The translations under genes and the position numbers were made by a program. From assembly GCA_946545505.1 (NCBI GenBank), contig CAMNNN010000005.1:1-19079 (forward strand): a stretch of 19,079 nt of DNA, read 5' to 3'. This DNA comes from an uncultured Clostridia bacterium. Lineage in GTDB: Bacteria; Bacillota; Clostridia; Saccharofermentanales; Saccharofermentanaceae. Shown piece after piece: positions 14,519 to 19,079 of this stretch. Within the stretch, counting starts at the first letter, position 1, and each line of letters starts with the position of its first letter. The notes under the pieces are model-generated. The model was not told the DNA's origin, ran no database searches, and was given only the letters and a program-made list of their open reading frames with translations.

Positions 14519-15862
14519 ATGTTAAGAAATACGATTAAGAAGATATTAGCGTCTGTGCTTATTGCTGCGGTCCTTCCGCTATCGGCTCTGATGCCGGTAT
14601 CGTCAAGGGCTGATGATGCTATTGATTCTGCGGCTATCATAGCTGATGCGATCGCTACCGGAGCTCACAGGTGTAATGTTAATGCTCCGAGATCCGGTAA
14701 CGTATTCATGCAGCTGATGGGTACATTCGATACGACATCCAAGGAAGCCATCCTTAATCAGATCAACAGCTACAGACTTGAAGCCTGCCAGAACGGATAT
14801 CCCGATCCGAGAAACCGCGGACGCGGTCTTACTATGGCAGATTATGTTCCGCTGAGATGGTCCAGAGGTCTTGAGGAGATGGCAATGCTCCGTGCAGCTG
14901 AGGCTACTTATACATGTCACCATATTAAGACTACGGGGGAGGACTGCTGGCGTTCAAGTTACGACGTTGCATCTTTCGCTGAGGTTCTCGCGTGGGGAGG
15001 CAATATCCCCGGAGGTATCTCACTGTGGTACTCGGAAAAGTCAGCATGGCTTTCCGGAAGCACAAGTATCAGTGCACACTATGCAGCGCTTATCAATCCT
15101 TCGAACACATACTGCGGTATCGCAGGCTTCAATAACACACAGGCAGGTGAGTTCACGAACCAGAGCGGTCTCGACGAGAGCAAGATCGATGTATCACAGT
15201 ACAATTCCCAGCTCGCCGAGATAGGCGCCAATTATGTAAGCGGCGTTGCCGTAACTGTTCCTGCTGGTTCATGCATGATCGGTTCCACGACCAAGCTTGC
15301 CGCTGTCGCCACTATCTCCGTTCAGGGTTACAGCAAGAGACTGACTTACACGGGTATCAGAATCCTTCCCACAACATGGTGGAGCGGCACTCCGGATCTC
15401 GTGGCCGTAGATAATGTCGGTAATGCCACCGGTAAGACATCCGGCATAGCGAACGTGTATTGTAAGTACAACGGCGTGGCATACTGCGCTTCAGTAAGAG
15501 TAAATGACGGAAGCCTTGTGCGTAATTTCGCGAGCAGGCTGTATTCAGTCGCACTTAACAGAGCTCCTGATTCTGTCGGACTCGATTACTGGACAAACAG
15601 ACTCGCGAGCAGACAGATAACAGGTACCCAGGCTGCATACGGATTCTTCTTCAGCCAGGAGTTCCTTAATACGAATATGTCCAACGAGGAGTATGTAACC
15701 AGACTGTACAGAACATTCCTCGACAGAGACCCTGAGGCCCAGGGTTATCACTACTGGCTCACGAGACTTGCAGACGGAGCTTCGAGAAGAGACGTATTCT
15801 ACGGATTCTCGGGTTCTGCCGAGTTCGCTGGAATCTGTGCTTACGCAGGAATCAATCCTTAA
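14519..15862 (+). CDS. Secreted CAP-domain protein with Ig-like and DUF4214 domains
   Basis: This 447-residue exported protein has a signal peptide at 1-31 (basic start, hydrophobic LASVLIAAVLPLSALMPV, cleavage probably after SSRA). A CAP/SCP-PR1 domain follows at about 74-215, shown by ILNQINSYR, LRWSRGLEEMAMLRA, FAEVLAWG (E155) and ISAHYAALINPSNTYCGIAGF (H187). A bacterial Ig-like region runs from about 238 to 328 (VAVTVPAGS to VYCKYNGVAYCASVRV). Two DUF4214 repeats end the protein (336-386 and 388-440), each with an LYxxxLxRxPxxxGxxYW-like core and an SxEF end. CAP proteins are extracellular with varied roles; DUF4214 occurs in surface proteins of fibre degraders and others. It is probably released or cell-surface bound. 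Several Cys residues could form disulfides. Confidence 0.85.
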   Translation: MLRNTIKKILASVLIAAVLPLSALMPVSSRADDAIDSAAIIADAIATGAHRCNVNAPRSGNVFMQLMGTFDTTSKEAILNQINSYRLEACQNGYPDPRNRGRGLTMADYVPLRWSRGLEEMAMLRAAEATYTCHHIKTTGEDCWRSSYDVASFAEVLAWGGNIPGGISLWYSEKSAWLSGSTSISAHYAALINPSNTYCGIAGFNNTQAGEFTNQSGLDESKIDVSQYNSQLAEIGANYVSGVAVTVPAGSCMIGSTTKLAAVATISVQGYSKRLTYTGIRILPTTWWSGTPDLVAVDNVGNATGKTSGIANVYCKYNGVAYCASVRVNDGSLVRNFASRLYSVALNRAPDSVGLDYWTNRLASRQITGTQAAYGFFFSQEFLNTNMSNEEYVTRLYRTFLDRDPEAQGYHYWLTRLADGASRRDVFYGFSGSAEFAGICAYAGINP

Positions 15863-15912
15863 GGGTAAGCTATAGGAGAGTCTGCCGGAAGAATAGGGTT
15901 ATCGGATAATCC

Positions 15913-17274
15913 ATGGGACTGGTTGAATTACTGCTTCTCGCGATAGGCATGTCGATGGATGTCTTTGCTGTATCGATCTGCAAAGGCATTGAGACAAAGA
16001 AAGCCACATTTAAGCAGGTGATGATCTGCGGAGTATGGTTCGGCCTTTTTCACTTTCTCATGCCGATGACCGGTTACTTCTTAAGTTCATATTTCTCATT
16101 CTTTATAGATAAGGTAGCTCCGTGGGTTGCATTTGCACTGCTCGCTTTCCTGGGTGTGAACATGATAAGGGAAGCGTTCGGACCAGAAGAGGAAGAGACG
16201 AAGCCGGGATTCGGTTTTAAGACCATGCTTCCGCTCGCAGTAGCCACCTCCATCGATGCTTTGGCCGTCGGTGTTACTCTGGTTGCAGTCCCGGTTGAAG
16301 TCTGGGACACCAATGAGATAGTAAATACAGTCCTCGCGTGCATTGTTATCGCATGTATTACTTTCCTTTTTGCCTGTGCCGGTGTTCATATCGGTAATGC
16401 ATTCGGTACCAGATACCAGTCGGGTGCAGAGGCTGCGGGCGGATTTATCCTGCTGTTCATCGGTACGAAGGTTCTGCTCGAGAGCTTCGGCCTTCTCGAG
16501 TTCATGAGTAATACCGATGTCCTGTTCGGCCTGCTCATTCCTTTCCTGGGCACTATCATCGGATCGGCTTTCGTGTTCGTGATCAAAAGGGAGATAGAAG
16601 AGGATATCAAGCTGGTCCTGACGGGTATGGCGGGCGGCATCATGATGGCATGCGCAGTATGGACACTGCTTTACCCATCTGTTCATAACGGCATGGTGAT
16701 AACGGCGGCTTCAGGTTTCCTGATCGGTATAATCTTCCAGTATGCTCTGGATAAGATCGTTCCTCACGCACATGTCTATATGGAGGCGGAGGAAGGTCCT
16801 TCAAGTAAACTTAAGTATTCACATAAGATAATGCTCTCCGAGATGATCCACCATGTACCGGAAGGCATGGCGGTGGGAGTGGTGTTCGCGGGATTCATCG
16901 ATGAGTCCATATTCGTAACGCTCCCTGCAGCAGTGGCTCTTACATTCGGAATCGCGCTTCAGAATATTCCCGAAGGAGCTTTCGTCTCGTCTCCGCTGCA
17001 CGACAGGGGAGAGATAAAGAGCACCTCATTTCTCATGGGAGTTCTCTCCGGCGTTATCGAGCCCGTGCTCGGAATCGCGATGATCATAATCGGCGTTTTG
17101 TTCCCCGGGGTTCTTCCTTTTGTCATGGCACTTACCGGCGGCGCCATAACCTTCCTTGTAATCGAGGAGAATATACCTTCGATGCAGGCCGAGAAGCACT
17201 CTGATAAGGGTACACTGACATTCGCGGTATTCTTCTGCCTTATGATGGCACTTACATTTCCTATGGGGTCCTGA
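15913..17274 (+). CDS. Fusion of MntP manganese exporter and ZIP (GufA-type) metal transporter
   Basis: This is a 453-residue polytopic membrane protein. Residues 1-195 match MntP, usually a stand-alone protein of about 190 residues: IGMSMDVFAVSICKG (D16), WVAFALLAFLGVNMI, ATSIDALAVGVTLVAV (D115), and the closing GGFILLFIGTKVLLE. Residues 203-453 are a ZIP transporter: IIGSAFVFVIKREI, LTGMAGGIMMACAVW, a His-containing loop (VPHAHVYME), HHVPEGMAVG (H313, E317), QNIPEGAFVS (Q350, E354) and SGVIEPVLG (E383). Gln in the second PEG motif fits the GufA branch that includes BbZIP. MntP proteins export Mn2+; ZIP proteins move Zn2+, Fe2+ or Mn2+ usually inward. The frame is open throughout. No yybP-ykoY-like leader fits in the 50-base gap upstream, and the ribosome binding site is weak. 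It is followed after one base by the RES gene. Confidence 0.88.
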   Translation: MGLVELLLLAIGMSMDVFAVSICKGIETKKATFKQVMICGVWFGLFHFLMPMTGYFLSSYFSFFIDKVAPWVAFALLAFLGVNMIREAFGPEEEETKPGFGFKTMLPLAVATSIDALAVGVTLVAVPVEVWDTNEIVNTVLACIVIACITFLFACAGVHIGNAFGTRYQSGAEAAGGFILLFIGTKVLLESFGLLEFMSNTDVLFGLLIPFLGTIIGSAFVFVIKREIEEDIKLVLTGMAGGIMMACAVWTLLYPSVHNGMVITAASGFLIGIIFQYALDKIVPHAHVYMEAEEGPSSKLKYSHKIMLSEMIHHVPEGMAVGVVFAGFIDESIFVTLPAAVALTFGIALQNIPEGAFVSSPLHDRGEIKSTSFLMGVLSGVIEPVLGIAMIIIGVLFPGVLPFVMALTGGAITFLVIEENIPSMQAEKHSDKGTLTFAVFFCLMMALTFPMGS

Positions 17275-17275
17275 T

Positions 17276-18418
17276 ATGAGTAAGTTTTGCTGCAGTGATT
17301 GTTTTAACCCTAAGCGTGACAGGTTCCACGCTTTCATCAGAACGAACGGTTTCACATCAGATGAGATGTGTCCTTTCTGCAAGAGTACCAAGGGCACCAA
17401 GATCGACATAAACAGGCTCGGAGCCTTCATTAAGGAAGGCATCGACCGTGCTTATGATGACACTCATGAAGAGAATGAGAATTCCCTCTCAGTGTTTGAG
17501 ATCCTTAATGACCGTGTCATCCTCTTCGAGTGGGAGAACCACAGGGAGCATGATCTTACTGCGGAACTTTTCAAAGGCATATGCGATGTCGACAGGAAGA
17601 CGTACAGGATCAAGCTGGAGTCAGAAGGCGATGACGAGGAGCAGTACAGGATATGGCGTAACTTCGAACATGACTGCAAGTACTACAACCGCTTCTTTGA
17701 TCTGACGCCGAGAGGTGCCGGTAAGTCTAACCGCCGTACGGATATGCTTCATAAGCTGTATGAATCATGTCTTAAGAATCTTAAAGAAGAGATAGAACCC
17801 GGAACGGAGCTCTTCCGTGCCAGAGTCATTGATTCCAAGCTTAAGAGGGGACGTGACTATAATTTGGACGAGGTCTCCATCGGACCGGCGGATAAGAGTA
17901 ATTCCCAGTCGGGGAGAATGAATCCCGAAGGTATCTCGTATTTTTACGTTGCCGAGGATGAGGCGACGGCACTTAAAGAAGGCCGCCTGCGTGCGAACGA
18001 GCGCGTTCTTATCGGCCGCTTTAAGACTCTGAAGAAACTCACGGTTATCGACTGGACCAAGGTTAATATCTATGAGAACGCCGTCGATATATTCTCTCCC
18101 AAGTATTCACCGCAGATGGCGGTCTATCAGGACTTCCTTAGACGGTTCGCGATTGAAGTCGGAAAGCCGAACGAGACTGCGAAGCCGATCGAATATGTGG
18201 CCACTCAGCTGGTAGCAGAATACGTTCGAGGATACGGATTCGACGGCATCAAGTATGACAGCGCTGTCGGCGACGGCTATGACGTGGTGTTCTTCTACGG
18301 ACCCGATATCACTCCGGAAAGCGGAGATTATAACGTGCTTCCGGCGTATACTGATATTGCGCAGCTGACTGATGTAAGAGAGTTTAAGATCAAGATAGAG
18401 TATTTTTTGGAACCTTAA
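17276..18418 (+). CDS. RES-domain protein with Cys-rich N-terminus (putative NAD-targeting toxin)
   Basis: This is a 380-residue cytoplasmic protein. The N-terminus holds C5, C6, C9 and CPFC at 32-35, a probable zinc ribbon. A helical region (about 45-165) resembles the N-terminal domain that often precedes RES, and the RES domain runs from about 175 to 345: ELFRARV (R181), GRMNPEGISYFYVAEDEATALKE (R214, E235), VATQLVAEYVRGYGFDGIKYDSAVG (S329) and VVFFYG. RES toxins such as those paired with Xre antitoxins degrade NAD+ or modify targets. No Xre-like partner lies next to it; the neighbours are a metal transporter (one base upstream) and an ABC ATPase (19 bases downstream). It may be a housekeeping or defence enzyme instead of a toxin-antitoxin member. 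The ribosome binding site is poor (GGGG about eight bases upstream). Confidence 0.75.
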   Translation: MSKFCCSDCFNPKRDRFHAFIRTNGFTSDEMCPFCKSTKGTKIDINRLGAFIKEGIDRAYDDTHEENENSLSVFEILNDRVILFEWENHREHDLTAELFKGICDVDRKTYRIKLESEGDDEEQYRIWRNFEHDCKYYNRFFDLTPRGAGKSNRRTDMLHKLYESCLKNLKEEIEPGTELFRARVIDSKLKRGRDYNLDEVSIGPADKSNSQSGRMNPEGISYFYVAEDEATALKEGRLRANERVLIGRFKTLKKLTVIDWTKVNIYENAVDIFSPKYSPQMAVYQDFLRRFAIEVGKPNETAKPIEYVATQLVAEYVRGYGFDGIKYDSAVGDGYDVVFFYGPDITPESGDYNVLPAYTDIAQLTDVREFKIKIEYFLEP

Positions 18419-18437
18419 GATACGGAGACGGTAAGCT

Positions 18438-19079
18438 ATGAACGTAAAGATTGAGAATCTGACTAAGGTTTTTCCCGGTGTGGACAGGAAGAGTGCCGAA
18501 ATCAAAGCTGTGGATGATTTTACCCTGGATATTCCTGACGGTAAGCTCGTATGCCTGCTCGGCCCCTCGGGATGCGGTAAGAGTACGCTCCTTTATATGA
18601 TCTGCGGCCTCGAGAGTCCCACGGAAGGCAAGCTTTATTTCGGTGAGAATGATGTGACTGATGTGCCTCCGGAGAAGAGGGGAGTCGGTCTCGTGTTCCA
18701 GAACTATGCACTGTATCCGCATCTTACAGTAAGACAGATAATAAAGTTCCCTCTCGAGAATGTTAAGGGAGAGGCGAGACTTTCCAAAGAAGAGATGGAT
18801 AAAAGAGCGCTCGAGGTTGCTAAGCTCGTACAGATCGAGGACCTCATGGACAGAAAGCCGGGAAAGATGTCAGGCGGACAGCAGCAGAGAGTCGCGATCG
18901 CGAGGGCGCTTTCCAAGATGCCGGATGTTCTTCTGATGGATGAGCCCCTGTCCAACCTTGATGCGAGATTAAGGCTCCAGACCAGGGAAGAGATAAGGAG
19001 AATACAGAGGGAGACAGGCATTACCACCATCTTTGTTACCCATGATCAGGAAGAGGCGATGAGTATCTCGGATCTGATC
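18438..19079 (+). CDS. ABC transporter ATP-binding protein, sugar (MsmK/UgpC) type, N-terminal part
   Basis: The gene continues past the window; 214 residues are visible. It is a nucleotide-binding subunit: Walker A GPSGCGKST (42-50), Q-loop VFQNYALYPHLTV (Q88), signature MSGGQQQ (144-150), Walker B VLLMDEP (D168, E169), D-loop LSNLDARLR and the switch histidine H202 in THDQEEAMSI. The QNYALYPHLTV and SNLDARLR wording is typical of the CUT1 sugar/polyol importer ATPases such as MsmK, UgpC and MalK, whose C-terminal regulatory domain would lie beyond the window. GGAG lies about ten bases before the ATG. Permease and binding-protein genes may follow downstream. Confidence 0.9.
   Translation, partial: MNVKIENLTKVFPGVDRKSAEIKAVDDFTLDIPDGKLVCLLGPSGCGKSTLLYMICGLESPTEGKLYFGENDVTDVPPEKRGVGLVFQNYALYPHLTVRQIIKFPLENVKGEARLSKEEMDKRALEVAKLVQIEDLMDRKPGKMSGGQQQRVAIARALSKMPDVLLMDEPLSNLDARLRLQTREEIRRIQRETGITTIFVTHDQEEAMSISDLI

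Noticed and set aside
15863..15912. Possible yybP-ykoY manganese riboswitch before the MntP fusion
   Set aside because: Only 50 bases separate the genes, too short for the aptamer, and the paired core of that riboswitch is not seen; only a weak dyad overlapping AGGGTTATCGGATAATCC is present.
16096..16686. Minus-strand open frame of 196 codons opposite the metal transporter
   Set aside because: Its translation is a low-complexity charged string with no domain, mirroring a hydrophobic membrane protein on the other strand.
17276..18418. Complete RES-Xre toxin-antitoxin pair
   Set aside because: No helix-turn-helix or Xre-like gene lies on either side; the neighbours are a metal transporter and an ABC ATPase.
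1..19079. CRISPR array, insertion sequence, prophage or integrative element
   Set aside because: No regular direct repeats with spacers, transposase, integrase or phage structural genes were seen, and gene content and codon use look uniform.

Overview
The window reads as a strictly anaerobic, plant-fibre-fermenting member of the Clostridia (Bacillota), of a rumen or gut type. This is inferred from strong AGGAGG-type ribosome binding sites, sigma-A-like promoters, short gene spacing, an [FeFe] hydrogenase, a cytoplasmic GH3 beta-glucosidase, a carbohydrate-binding-like sensor, and secreted CAP/DUF4214 and lipoprotein genes. There are no rRNA or tRNA genes, CRISPR arrays, insertion sequences or phage genes. 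Nothing here places the organism below class level with confidence.

Layout. (1) 1-2009: the end of ilvC (ketol-acid reductoisomerase), then ilvD (dihydroxyacid dehydratase), consecutive steps of branched-chain amino acid synthesis. (2) 2032-4440: a membrane HD-GYP protein whose outer domain looks like a CBM2 cellulose-binding module, meeting tail to tail a CPBP membrane protease on the minus strand. (3) 4441-6200: a compact divergent promoter region, then a tightly coupled YunG-like / DUF815 AAA+ pair. (4) 6201-6499: a stretch without a conventional gene that has its own promoter, extensive dyad symmetry, a very short peptide frame and a strong terminator. It may be a decayed type I (holin-like) toxin locus or a small RNA. 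(5) 6500-7281, minus strand: small membrane proteins DUF4190 and DUF2752. (6) 7332-9329: YfcE-like phosphodiesterase and a monomeric, group-B-like [FeFe] hydrogenase. (7) 9372-12512: GH3 beta-glucosidase and a cysteine-synthase-family enzyme, joined without a gap. (8) 12544-14401: two tandem paralogous, very acidic lipoproteins of unknown function, closed by a strong terminator. (9) 14519-19079: a secreted CAP/Ig-like/DUF4214 protein, a single-chain fusion of an MntP manganese exporter with a ZIP (GufA-type) transporter, a RES-domain protein with a Cys-rich N-terminus, and the start of a sugar-type ABC ATPase that runs off the window.

How it fits together. Most of the window is metabolic and envelope housekeeping for a saccharolytic anaerobe: oligosaccharide cleavage, hydrogen release, and amino acid and cysteine synthesis. 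The most unusual items are the MntP-ZIP fusion, the CBM2-like HD-GYP receptor, the orphan RES protein starting one base after the metal transporter, the self-contained small transcription unit at about 6236-6469, and the acidic lipoprotein pair. All functional calls rest on reading motifs by eye; no database search was run.
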